A DNA stretch of 5,879 nucleotides, taken from positions 1 to 5,879 of the forward strand of contig CAYMQY010000247.1 of assembly GCA_964392655.1 (NCBI GenBank). Reading direction: 5' to 3'. A program made the translations under genes and the position numbers. This DNA is from M3007 sp964392655 (lineage in GTDB: Bacteria > Bacteroidota > Bacteroidia > Chitinophagales > Saprospiraceae). The notes under the pieces are model-generated. The model searched no databases, was not told the DNA's origin, and saw only the letters and a list, made by a program, of their open reading frames with translations. Position 1 is the stretch's first letter; every line of letters starts with the position of its first letter. This document shows positions 1 through 5,879 of this stretch, piece after piece.

Positions 1-1637
1 TGCCAGAGGAGCGTCGCACGATTGAGGCGGGCTTGCGCAGTGGCAAATTGCGCGCAGTCGTGGCGACAAATGCGCTCGAAGTGGGCATTGATATCGGCGA
101 GCTAGACGCTTGTGTCATGCACGGTTATCCGGGCAGCATCGCCAGCTTTTGGCAACAAGCTGGTCGCGCAGGGCGACGCCGCAACGCCTCCGTGTCGGTC
201 ATGGTCGCGTCTGCCAATGCGCTCGATCAATATCTCGCTGCGCATCCAAATTATTTGTTTGAGCAGTCGCCCGAGCATGCGCGCGTCGCGCCGGACAATC
301 TTGGCGTGTTGGCGGCGCATGTGCGCTGCGCTGCATTTGAATTGCCATTTGAGCGCGGCGAAAAACTCGGCGACAGTGACGTGTCTGAGTTGTTAGACGT
401 GCTGAGCGAAGATGGTGAGATTCATGCCAGCGGCGACGCGCGCGATTTGCCGCTGTTTGCCAATGGCGTCGAGACCGATTCGCCACAAAAACAAAGCACG
501 CGCTATACATGGGTCGGCGATGGATACCCCGCAGATCGCGTCAGCCTACGCGGTGTCGGTGAGCGCGTGCTGATCAAAAACGAACGCGATGAGATCATCG
601 GCGAGACCGAACGCGCTACGGCGCCGGTGCGGGTGCATCTTGGCGCGGTGTATCTGCATCAGGCGGAGATGTATCTCGTGCGTGAATTGGATTGGCAAGC
701 GGGTGTGGCGCGCGCCTATCGCACACAGCTCGACTATTACACACGCGCGGCGAGCAACGCCGAGGTCATCGTGTTGAATGAATTTGGCGACGCGGTCACG
801 ACGCCGCAGCAACCGCATACGGGCGAGATTCAGGTGACCACGCGCGCGACACGTTTTCAAAAGATTCAATTCAACACGCATCATGTGCTAGATGTCGGCG
901 AGATTGACCTGCCTGCGCAAGAGCTGATGACGACGGGCTATTGGTTTAGCCTGACGGAGGAGCAAGCCAAGCAACTCTCCAAAGAAGGCGTGATCAAACT
1001 GCCGAACGACTACGGACCCAATTGGCAACAGCAACGCAACCTCGCACGCGAGCGTGACAACTATCGCTGTGTCGTGTGCGGCAAGCCCGAGTCGGCGTTG
1101 CGCCAACATGATGTGCATCACAAGATTCCGTTTCGCAAGTTTGGCTATATCAACGGCGAAAACGAAAACTACAAGCAAGCCAATCAACTCGACAACCTGA
1201 TGACGGTGTGCATCGACTGTCACGCGCGCGTCGAGACGGCGGACTCACAGCCGACCGGCTTGGATGGATTGGCGTATGTGCTGGGCAACATTGCGCCGTT
1301 GATCGTCATGTGCGACCGCAGCGATATCGCCTGTGTCGCTGATTGGCGCAGCCCGCACACCAAGCTGCCGACGATCACGCTGTATGAGATGACGCCCGGC
1401 GGCGTTGGCTTGAGCGATGAGCTAGCGCGCCATCATGATGAATTGCTGCGTATGTCGGCGCAGCGTGCGCGCGAATGTGCGTGTGAGCGTGGTTGCCCTG
1501 CCTGCGTCGGTCCGACGGTCGAGCCGACCGACCCGGACACCACACCGCGCAATTTGAAACACGATACATTGCGCGTGATTGAGGCGCTCTCTGTCATTTC
1601 GACCAAAGGGAGAAATCCCTGCGAAGTAACTCTATAG
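1..1637 (+). CDS. MrfA/YprA-type DEAD/DEAH helicase with embedded HNH domain and DUF1998 (5' end outside window)
   Basis: This is the C-terminal 544 codons (in frame from base 3) of a superfamily 2 helicase; the ATPase lobe with motifs I-III lies upstream of the window. Counting the codon at base 3 as residue 1, motif V is seen at 21-32 (ATNALEVGIDIG) and motif VI, with its arginine fingers, at 51-59 (QQAGRAGRR). A middle region follows to about 325. Residues about 330-415 form a full HNH module: zinc pairs C356/C359 and C403/C406, HH at 372-373, N398 in DNL, and H407. The DUF1998/MZB core then resumes (GLDGLAYVL, PGGVGL) and ends with a four-cysteine cluster at C492, C494, C498 and C501. MrfA-like proteins are ATP-dependent 3'-5' DNA helicases used in excision-type repair, for example of mitomycin damage in Bacillus; DUF1998 also occurs in DISARM DrmB. 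The HNH insert suggests that this protein may also cut DNA, which is inference. The last 14 or so residues are encoded by a repeat element. Confidence 0.93.
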   Translation, partial: PEERRTIEAGLRSGKLRAVVATNALEVGIDIGELDACVMHGYPGSIASFWQQAGRAGRRRNASVSVMVASANALDQYLAAHPNYLFEQSPEHARVAPDNLGVLAAHVRCAAFELPFERGEKLGDSDVSELLDVLSEDGEIHASGDARDLPLFANGVETDSPQKQSTRYTWVGDGYPADRVSLRGVGERVLIKNERDEIIGETERATAPVRVHLGAVYLHQAEMYLVRELDWQAGVARAYRTQLDYYTRAASNAEVIVLNEFGDAVTTPQQPHTGEIQVTTRATRFQKIQFNTHHVLDVGEIDLPAQELMTTGYWFSLTEEQAKQLSKEGVIKLPNDYGPNWQQQRNLARERDNYRCVVCGKPESALRQHDVHHKIPFRKFGYINGENENYKQANQLDNLMTVCIDCHARVETADSQPTGLDGLAYVLGNIAPLIVMCDRSDIACVADWRSPHTKLPTITLYEMTPGGVGLSDELARHHDELLRMSAQRARECACERGCPACVGPTVEPTDPDTTPRNLKHDTLRVIEALSVISTKGRNPCEVTL

Positions 1638-1682
1638 AGATTCCTCGCGAGAGATTCCTCGCGCGGTGCGCTCGGAATGACA
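1592..1682. repeat. Interspersed inverted-repeat element (MITE/REP-like), about 91 bp
   Basis: The ends are near-perfect inverted repeats: TGTCATTTCGA at 1592-1602 and TCGGAATGACA at 1672-1682. They match at 10 of 11 positions, and the one mismatch is a G-U pair in RNA. Inside the left part is a small hairpin, AGGGA-GAAA-TCCCT at 1607-1620, with a GNRA-type loop. From memory, elements with ends of this kind are scattered in many copies through diverse bacterial genomes, often between genes. Only one copy is in this window, so its repetitive nature is inferred. No clear target-site duplication flanks it. It covers the stop codon of the helicase gene and could act as a weak bidirectional transcription or mRNA-stability signal between the helicase and the membrane-protein gene. 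Confidence 0.7.
1636..1663. repeat. Exact 14-bp tandem duplication within the repeat element
   Basis: AGAGATTCCTCGCG occurs twice back to back, at 1636-1649 and 1650-1663, with no mismatch. It lies in the right half of the inverted-repeat element and begins inside the helicase stop codon (TAG at 1635-1637). It looks like a replication-slippage duplication and should be variable in copy number between strains. Confidence 0.85.
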
Positions 1683-1691
1683 AAATGAGAA

Positions 1692-1697
1692 TATAAT
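1692..1697 (+). promoter_or_regulatory. Consensus -10 box ahead of the membrane-protein gene
   Basis: TATAAT matches the sigma-70 -10 consensus exactly and sits in a short AT-rich patch just after the repeat element. Eleven bases separate it from the ATG at 1709, so transcription would start roughly 4-6 bases before the start codon. This gives an almost leaderless mRNA, and no Shine-Dalgarno sequence is present. No good -35 hexamer is found at 16-18 bases spacing, and the -10 is not of the extended TGn type. It supports both independent transcription of this gene and the chosen start. Confidence 0.55.
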
Positions 1698-1708
1698 CTT
1701 CGCACCCG

Positions 1709-2848
1709 ATGGCACAACTCACGACACAACCTATTTTTGGTAGATGGTCTGTGGCTCGCCGCGCTGCCCGCGTCGCGCAAAAATCCGAAACTGTGCCAAG
1801 CGTCGGTTTAGTGTGGCGCGAGTCGTTGCGTGTGTTTGCGGATCATTCGGGCGCCATACTCATGACCGCATTTGTTGGCTTTGCGTTGCCACTGTTGATC
1901 GGCACTGTGGTTTCGTCGGCGATCACCTACGACTACTATGCAAATCTGCGCAACACCAACTCTGCTTTTAGCATTCAATACGCGAGTTATGCGCAATGGA
2001 TCACACAAGGCGTCATCGGTTTGTTGACGGTAGGTTTTGCGCGTGGCGTATTGACGTGGGTCGGACTCAATGCAGGTAGCGACACGCCGGTCAATTTGCG
2101 CAGCGCGTTTGGCGCGTCACTGCGGCGTTGGTCGGGCTTGTTGCTCAATCTTCTCGTCGCGGGTATATTTGCCGTTGTCTGCGCGCTTGGCGTCACGATG
2201 ATGTTGCGTGATTTGCGGCTCGACACCACAAACGTAAACGGGCGATTTGGCGCTGATCTATTTCAGATGTGGCGCGCGTTTTACATTCGTGTGTTGAATG
2301 CAGTTGTGCCGACGCCAGATTCGCCATTTAATGAACTGTTGCAATATGCGCGGTTGCTGTTGCGTACGCAGTTTCAAGTGCAGTCAGGTGTGCCGATCTC
2401 TGCGCGCACCGTGCCGCAAATCGCCGTGACGTGGCAGACATGGGCATTTGGCATCAGCGGATTAGTGCTGATGGCGCTGGCAGAGACTTTTTTGCGCTTT
2501 CGTAATGTCTGCACGATGGCGTGCCCGCGCACGCGCAATCCGCTTATCGGACTAACGCGTAGTGCCAAATTGGGTTGGCGCTACTTCGGACGGCTGACGC
2601 TGCATATTGCATTGCTACGGTTTGTGTTCTTTGTGGTCACCGCGATATTTATTACGTTTCCATTGACGCTGGCGCAGAGCGCGCTCTTTCCAAATTTATT
2701 CCGTTTGCTAGGCGGCGCGAGTTGGGTGTATTCGATCAGCAATGTTTTGCTGACGGCTGCGGCTGCGCCGATCCTCATGCTGTTTACCGCGTTTGCGTTG
2801 ATCTATGATGCGCGGCTCTATCGTCATCTCACCGCAGCTCAGCCCTGA
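1709..2848 (+). CDS. Six-helix integral membrane protein of unknown function
   Basis: The protein has 379 residues. After a polar, basic N-terminus (about 1-45) there are six hydrophobic segments, near 48-72, 98-120, 142-166, 245-262, 297-325 and 342-366. Basic residues cluster in the N-terminus, the 121-141 loop, the 263-296 loop and the C-terminal tail. The positive-inside rule therefore gives both ends in the cytoplasm and a large outside loop at about 167-244. The cytoplasmic 263-296 loop has a CxxxC pair (C268, C272), followed by a stretch resembling the amphipathic lead-in (RS..LGWRYF) of glycerophosphodiesterase-type membrane domains. That resemblance is weak and only suggests a fold. 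No catalytic motif is visible. It stands between the helicase and three glycosyltransferase genes, with only 36 bases to the next start, so co-transcription with the sugar cluster is possible. The ATG at 1709 is preferred because it follows the TATAAT box. Confidence 0.88.
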   Translation: MAQLTTQPIFGRWSVARRAARVAQKSETVPSVGLVWRESLRVFADHSGAILMTAFVGFALPLLIGTVVSSAITYDYYANLRNTNSAFSIQYASYAQWITQGVIGLLTVGFARGVLTWVGLNAGSDTPVNLRSAFGASLRRWSGLLLNLLVAGIFAVVCALGVTMMLRDLRLDTTNVNGRFGADLFQMWRAFYIRVLNAVVPTPDSPFNELLQYARLLLRTQFQVQSGVPISARTVPQIAVTWQTWAFGISGLVLMALAETFLRFRNVCTMACPRTRNPLIGLTRSAKLGWRYFGRLTLHIALLRFVFFVVTAIFITFPLTLAQSALFPNLFRLLGGASWVYSISNVLLTAAAAPILMLFTAFALIYDARLYRHLTAAQP

Positions 2849-2871
2849 CATGTGAGAGCGATCTGATGCGC

Positions 2872-2877
2872 TACCAT
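2872..2877 (+). promoter_or_regulatory. Candidate -10 box for a leaderless glycosyltransferase transcript
   Basis: TACCAT fits the TAnnnT pattern of -10 boxes and ends exactly 7 bases before the ATG at 2885, the spacing typical of leaderless bacterial genes. A CTGACA resembling a -35 box lies at 2845-2850, but the 21-base spacer is too long for a standard pair. The start is decided here: a GTG at 2879, six bases upstream in frame, would begin only one base after this box. The ATG at 2885 is therefore favoured. Confidence 0.4.
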
Positions 2878-2884
2878 TGTGTCA

Positions 2885-4060
2885 ATGAATCGCGCCAAAG
2901 TCGCTATCGTGGCTGCCGAGTTGTGGGCGGGTGGCATCGTTTACACGCACAATCTGGTGCGCGCTCTGGCTCAATTACCCGACGACGAGCGTCCGCAAAT
3001 GACGCTGTTGTATGAGCAAAATGCTGAGCCGTTTCGAGAGCTATTCTCACTCGTAGAGACGCACACTGTCTATCAGCCAATGTTTGCGCAGCGTCGCAAC
3101 AAGCTCGAGTCATTGCTCGCCAATCACGGCTGGCGCGCCTCGCGCTGGTTGCTTGGTGAACGCTCGTATCGTTTGGCGATGGCGGCGCGTCGTGCAGGCG
3201 CGCAGGTCACATTCCCCGTGTTTAGCGCGACACACCGACTCACACCGCGTCCGATCACTTGGATTCCCGATTTTCAGCACAAAGCCATGCCGCAATTTTT
3301 TACGGCGGCTGAGTTGGCAGGGCGCGACCGCCGTCAGTCCGCCATCTTGGGCGATCCAAACTGCGAGGTGATTTTTAGCAGCGAACACGCACGCGAGGAC
3401 GCCGTGCGTTACTTTGGCACGATCAAGGCGCGGCATTATCTGTTGCGGTTTGCGACCGTGCCTGAGTCATCATGGAGTGACGACCCCGCACCTATCGTCG
3501 CCAAATATGAATTGCCGCGCGAATATCTCATGGTGTGCAATCAATTTTGGGCGCACAAGGGTCACGCTACGTTGTTTGAGGCGCTGCATATCTTAGCGGA
3601 GCGCGGCGTGCGCCCGACGCTCGTGTGCACAGGACGCACGAGTGATTACCGTGATCCGCAGTATTTCGCGTCGTTGCAGGCACGGCTCGAGGCTTGGGGA
3701 ATTGCGCCGCAAGTGCGCATACTTGGCATGATCCCGCGGTACGATCAGATCATGCTCATGCGCGCCTGCTCCGCTGTGATGCAGCCGTCTGTGTTTGAAG
3801 GTTGGAGCACCGTGCTGGAGGATGCGCGTGCGCTCGGCAAACGCATCATCGCTACTGATTTTCCAGTGCACGTCGAGCAAGATTTGCCCGCTGCGTTGTA
3901 TTTTCGTCAGGGTGATGCTGAGGATTGCGCAAGCGCCATTCAACAACATCTGAGCGACACTAGCGACTATCGCGCTGCGCTCACCGCCAGTGTGCGTGAG
4001 CATCCGCAGCGCGTGCTGGACTTTGCGCGCGCGTTTATGCGCATTGTGAATCATGCGTAA
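2885..4060 (+). CDS. Family 4 glycosyltransferase (GT-B fold, mannosyltransferase-like)
   Basis: The protein has 391 residues from the ATG; an in-frame GTG six bases upstream would add two. The N-terminal Rossmann half starts with a short beta strand (KVAIVAAELWAGGIVYTHNL) typical of the acceptor-binding domain and carries WIPDFQH with H132, a signature of this GT4 subgroup. The C-terminal sugar-nucleotide half has the HKGH segment at 224-227 and the donor-site block around 304-318 (FEGWSTVLEDARALG). Here the usual E-x7-E reads E305-x7-D313, with E312 directly before it; I recall D or E at this position in related GT4 enzymes, so activity is expected. No signal peptide or membrane helix is seen, so it probably acts in the cytoplasm at the membrane. 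Donor and acceptor cannot be read from sequence; a nucleotide-activated hexose such as GDP-mannose is a guess. Its end overlaps the next glycosyltransferase by 8 bases. Confidence 0.93.
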   Translation: MNRAKVAIVAAELWAGGIVYTHNLVRALAQLPDDERPQMTLLYEQNAEPFRELFSLVETHTVYQPMFAQRRNKLESLLANHGWRASRWLLGERSYRLAMAARRAGAQVTFPVFSATHRLTPRPITWIPDFQHKAMPQFFTAAELAGRDRRQSAILGDPNCEVIFSSEHAREDAVRYFGTIKARHYLLRFATVPESSWSDDPAPIVAKYELPREYLMVCNQFWAHKGHATLFEALHILAERGVRPTLVCTGRTSDYRDPQYFASLQARLEAWGIAPQVRILGMIPRYDQIMLMRACSAVMQPSVFEGWSTVLEDARALGKRIIATDFPVHVEQDLPAALYFRQGDAEDCASAIQQHLSDTSDYRAALTASVREHPQRVLDFARAFMRIVNHA

Positions 4061-5156
4061 GATCGTCCTGTCTGCGATCAACATCTATCAGTCGGGCATG
4101 CTGACGATTGCGCGTGAGTTTTTGCGTCAGCTCTGCGCGACGGATGCATTTGTGCGTGGCGAGATCGAGGTCACATTTTTTGTGCATCGCGCCGAGCTGT
4201 ATGCAGACCTCGCACAGCCGCGCGTCACCTTTATCGAAAAGCCGCGCTCGCGCCAAAGCTGGTTTGCGCGCTTGTTTTATGAGTATGTGTATTTTGCGGC
4301 GTGGTCGGCGCGGCGCGAGATTGACACGTGGATTTCGTTGCACGATGTGTCGCCCACTGTGCGCGCGCGACGGCGCATGGTGTATTGCCACAACCCGATG
4401 CCGTTTTATGGCGGCGCGCTGAGCTGGCGCTACGACGCAAAGCTCATGCTGATGAAGCTGTTTTATAGCTATGTGTATCGGCTGAATCTGAACCGCAACG
4501 ACGCCATCATCATGCAACAGCAATGGATGCGCGATGAGTTTGTGCGCCGCTATGGCTGCGACGCGCGCCGAGTGATCGTGGCAACGCCGACCGAGATGAG
4601 CCTGAGCGACGATGTAGATGTGACGCAGCCGCGTCACGCGCCGCTGCATCTGATTTACCCGACCTTTCCGCGCCAATACAAAAACTATGAGGTCGTGCTT
4701 GACGCCATGCGCGCGCTGACTGATTTGCCGCTCAAGCTCGCACTCACGTTTGATGGCAGCGAAAATGCGTATGCGCAATCACTCGTTCAGCGTTACGCGG
4801 ATTTGACAAATGTGCGCTTCGGCGGATTTTTGACGCGCGCGCAAATGGACGCGCTCTATGCAGACGCGGATGCGATGGTGTTTGCGTCTAAGAGTGAGAC
4901 ATGGGGCTTGCCGCTATCTGAGTTTCGACGCACGCGCAAACCGATCTTTGCGGCGGATTTACCTTATGCGCATGAGGCGCTGTCGGGCTACTCAGCAGGC
5001 TACTTTGCGGCGGATGATGCGCCCGCGCTGGCGACGCTGCTACGTGCATTTGTCACACGTGGCGCATATCCATTCACAAAGCATGTCACGACCTACGCGC
5101 CGCCTCACGCACGCAACTGGCGCGAGCTGATGCAATTGCTCGGCTTTACTGCATAA
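4053..5156 (+). CDS. Family 1/4 glycosyltransferase (GT-B fold)
   Basis: The protein has 367 residues. The N-terminus (RKIVLSAINIYQSGMLTIAREFL) is the first strand and glycine-containing loop of a GT-B enzyme. It is followed by WISLHD and the block CHNPMPF at 112-118, characteristic of a subgroup of O-antigen and capsule glycosyltransferases. The C-terminal half shows YKNYE around K210 and a textbook E-x7-E motif, E282 to E290 (SETWGLPLSE), which contacts the donor nucleotide sugar. The ATG lies inside the end of the preceding gene (ATGCGTAA contains both start and stop) and lacks a Shine-Dalgarno sequence, so it is probably translated by coupling or re-initiation. The gene neighbours indicate a role in stepwise assembly of a surface polysaccharide or glycolipid on the inner membrane face. 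The sugar transferred is unknown. Length and motifs are complete, with no sign of decay. Confidence 0.93.
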   Translation: MRKIVLSAINIYQSGMLTIAREFLRQLCATDAFVRGEIEVTFFVHRAELYADLAQPRVTFIEKPRSRQSWFARLFYEYVYFAAWSARREIDTWISLHDVSPTVRARRRMVYCHNPMPFYGGALSWRYDAKLMLMKLFYSYVYRLNLNRNDAIIMQQQWMRDEFVRRYGCDARRVIVATPTEMSLSDDVDVTQPRHAPLHLIYPTFPRQYKNYEVVLDAMRALTDLPLKLALTFDGSENAYAQSLVQRYADLTNVRFGGFLTRAQMDALYADADAMVFASKSETWGLPLSEFRRTRKPIFAADLPYAHEALSGYSAGYFAADDAPALATLLRAFVTRGAYPFTKHVTTYAPPHARNWRELMQLLGFTA

Positions 5157-5241
5157 GTCCATTACAATTTGTCTCGTGCGTTTTTTTGATCGCGCGATAG
5201 ATATTGATCTGTGCTATGCCGCTCGGATTTGGTAATTTGAT
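5157..5241 (+). promoter_or_regulatory. Intergenic region with -10-like box, T-tract and palindrome
   Basis: These 85 bases separate the second and third glycosyltransferase genes. In order they hold a -10-like TACAAT (5163-5168), a run of seven T (5181-5187), a perfect 10-base palindrome ATCGCGCGAT (5189-5198) and two TTGATC hexamers (5186-5191 and 5204-5209). The T-run precedes the palindrome instead of following it, so this is not a normal intrinsic terminator for the + strand. A second AT-rich hexamer, TAATTT (5233-5238), ends three bases before the ATG at 5242, which is too close for a standard promoter. Promoter or operator function is plausible but unproven. Confidence 0.35.
5176..5235 (+). 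CDS. Possible 19-codon leader ORF before the third glycosyltransferase
   Basis: A GTG at 5176 opens 19 codons (VRFFDRAIDIDLCYAARIW) ending at TAA 5233-5235, six bases before the next ATG and in the same frame as it. The GTG lies exactly 7 bases after TACAAT, the same spacing as TACCAT to the ATG at 2885, which would suit a leaderless transcript. Against it: the start is GTG, the peptide has no recognisable family, and a frame this short occurs often by chance. If real, it could be a leader peptide whose translation affects the downstream gene. Confidence 0.15.
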   Translation: MRFFDRAIDIDLCYAARIW

Positions 5242-5879
5242 ATGCGTCATATTTGGATTCTGAGCGAGCAATATCACCCCGAGCAAACCTCAACAGGGCG
5301 ACTCATTACAGAGACGGCCGAGGGCTTGGCGGATACATTTTCGGTGAAGGTGATAAGTGGGCCCGCCACGGATCGGCTGCAACGCACCGACGCACCGTCG
5401 CACGAGCTGCGCAACGGCGTCGAGATTTTTCGAGCGGGCGGCACTGTGCTCAATAAAAATCGCCTCTCGCGGCGCATCATCAATTTGCTGACACAGACGG
5501 CGTCCATCTTTTGGCGCGCGCTGCGGCTTGTGCGACGTGATGACGTTGTGATGGTGGTGACCAATCCGCCGTCGTTGCCGTTTGTCGCGTTGTTGCTGAG
5601 TTGGCTATTGCGTTTTAAGCTGGTGCTGTTGATACATGATGTGTATCCAGATGCGTTGGTCGCGGCGCATGTGTTGCGCCCTGAGTCACCATTGGTGCGT
5701 GTGTTGGAATGGGGCAATCGGCTGATCTACAAACGCGCGGTGCGCATCGTCACGCTCGGGCGTGACATGACTGCACTGGTGCAAAAAAAGTCGCCAAGTG
5801 CAAATCAAAAGATTCGTTGTATTCCACATTGGGCGGAACTCGGCGATGTGCAGCCAACGGATCGCGCGACCAACGCGCT
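5242..5879 (+). CDS. WbuB/WcaI-like family 4 glycosyltransferase, N-terminal part (runs off window)
   Basis: The first 212 codons of a GT-B glycosyltransferase are present; the frame is open to the window end and the donor-binding half with its E-x7-E motif lies beyond it. The start (RHIWILSEQYHPEQTSTGRL) is the typical first strand and acceptor loop, with the PE...TGR pattern seen in WbuB/WcaI-type enzymes. TNPPSLP at 107-113 and the HDVYPD block at 132-137 are further marks of this group, which transfers amino-sugars or fucose-type sugars in O-antigen and colanic-acid pathways. Hydrophobic stretches at about 115-131 probably associate with the membrane surface and are usual for the family. 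The ATG at 5242 is preferred because a TAA lies in frame just upstream at 5233-5235 and the N-terminus fits the family. No Shine-Dalgarno sequence is seen. The exact sugar cannot be told. Confidence 0.9.
   Translation, partial: MRHIWILSEQYHPEQTSTGRLITETAEGLADTFSVKVISGPATDRLQRTDAPSHELRNGVEIFRAGGTVLNKNRLSRRIINLLTQTASIFWRALRLVRRDDVVMVVTNPPSLPFVALLLSWLLRFKLVLLIHDVYPDALVAAHVLRPESPLVRVLEWGNRLIYKRAVRIVTLGRDMTALVQKKSPSANQKIRCIPHWAELGDVQPTDRATNA

Noticed and set aside
33..35. TTG as a true start of the helicase gene
   Set aside because: The frame is open back to the window edge and helicase motif V begins ten residues after it; a helicase cannot function without the upstream motifs, so the gene begins outside the window.
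1..1637. Part of a DISARM-like or other multi-gene defence island
   Set aside because: DUF1998 also occurs in DISARM DrmB, but the motifs here match the fused MrfA-type helicase, and the downstream genes are a membrane protein and glycosyltransferases with no methyltransferase or phospholipase-D partner. Upstream genes are not visible.
2879..2881. GTG as the start of the first glycosyltransferase
   Set aside because: It is only one base after the candidate -10 box and adds just two residues; the ATG six bases later fits both the leaderless spacing and the family N-terminus.
3593..4084. 163-codon minus-strand open frame
   Set aside because: It is antisense to the conserved donor-binding half of the first glycosyltransferase, with no family features.
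4035..4778. 247-codon open frame on the minus strand across the first/second glycosyltransferase boundary
   Set aside because: It lies almost wholly opposite a well-supported glycosyltransferase gene, its translation is rich in His/Arg/Ala with no recognisable motif, and it arises from the GCG/CGC-rich codon use of the + strand gene.
5175..5187. Intrinsic terminator ending in the T7 run after the second glycosyltransferase
   Set aside because: No stable GC-rich hairpin directly precedes the T-run. The only matching arm (CGCACG at 5108-5113 with CGTGCG at 5175-5180) is over 60 bases away inside the coding region.
5274..5717. 147-codon open frame on the minus strand
   Set aside because: It lies opposite the WbuB-like glycosyltransferase; its low-complexity Ser/Thr/Arg/Asn composition is that of a shadow frame.

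Overview
The window reads as one strand of a moderately GC-rich bacterial chromosome. All five protein genes lie on the + strand and gaps are short (no gene-free stretch exceeds 90 bases). No translation start has a recognisable Shine-Dalgarno sequence. Instead, -10-like hexamers sit 7 to 11 bases before two of the starts, which points to leaderless or nearly leaderless transcripts. Together with the gene families and the kind of interspersed repeat present, this is compatible with Chloroflexota (Anaerolineae-like). That assignment is a guess from style, not from a marker gene.

Region 1 (1-1637) is the 3' part of a large superfamily 2 helicase of the MrfA/YprA type, with helicase motifs V and VI and a C-terminal DUF1998/MZB four-cysteine zinc site. 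A complete HNH nuclease-like domain is inserted just before the DUF1998 core. Its last residues and stop codon come from an interspersed inverted-repeat element (1592-1682).

Region 2 (1683-2848) holds a near-consensus TATAAT box followed by a gene for a six-helix integral membrane protein of unknown role.

Region 3 (2849-5879) is a glycan-assembly cluster of three GT-B type family 4/1 glycosyltransferases. The first two overlap by 8 bases and are probably translationally coupled. An 85-base gap containing a palindrome, a T-tract and a possible 19-codon reading frame separates them from the third, which runs off the window. The three enzymes would add successive sugars to a lipid-linked or surface polysaccharide on the cytoplasmic face of the membrane. 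The membrane protein could belong to the same locus but nothing in it proves this. The helicase is functionally unrelated and marks the upstream border of the cluster.

The most interesting item is the helicase with the embedded HNH domain. The repeat-derived C-terminus and the leaderless promoter pattern come next. No CRISPR array, RNA gene, insertion sequence with a transposase, or full defence island is visible.
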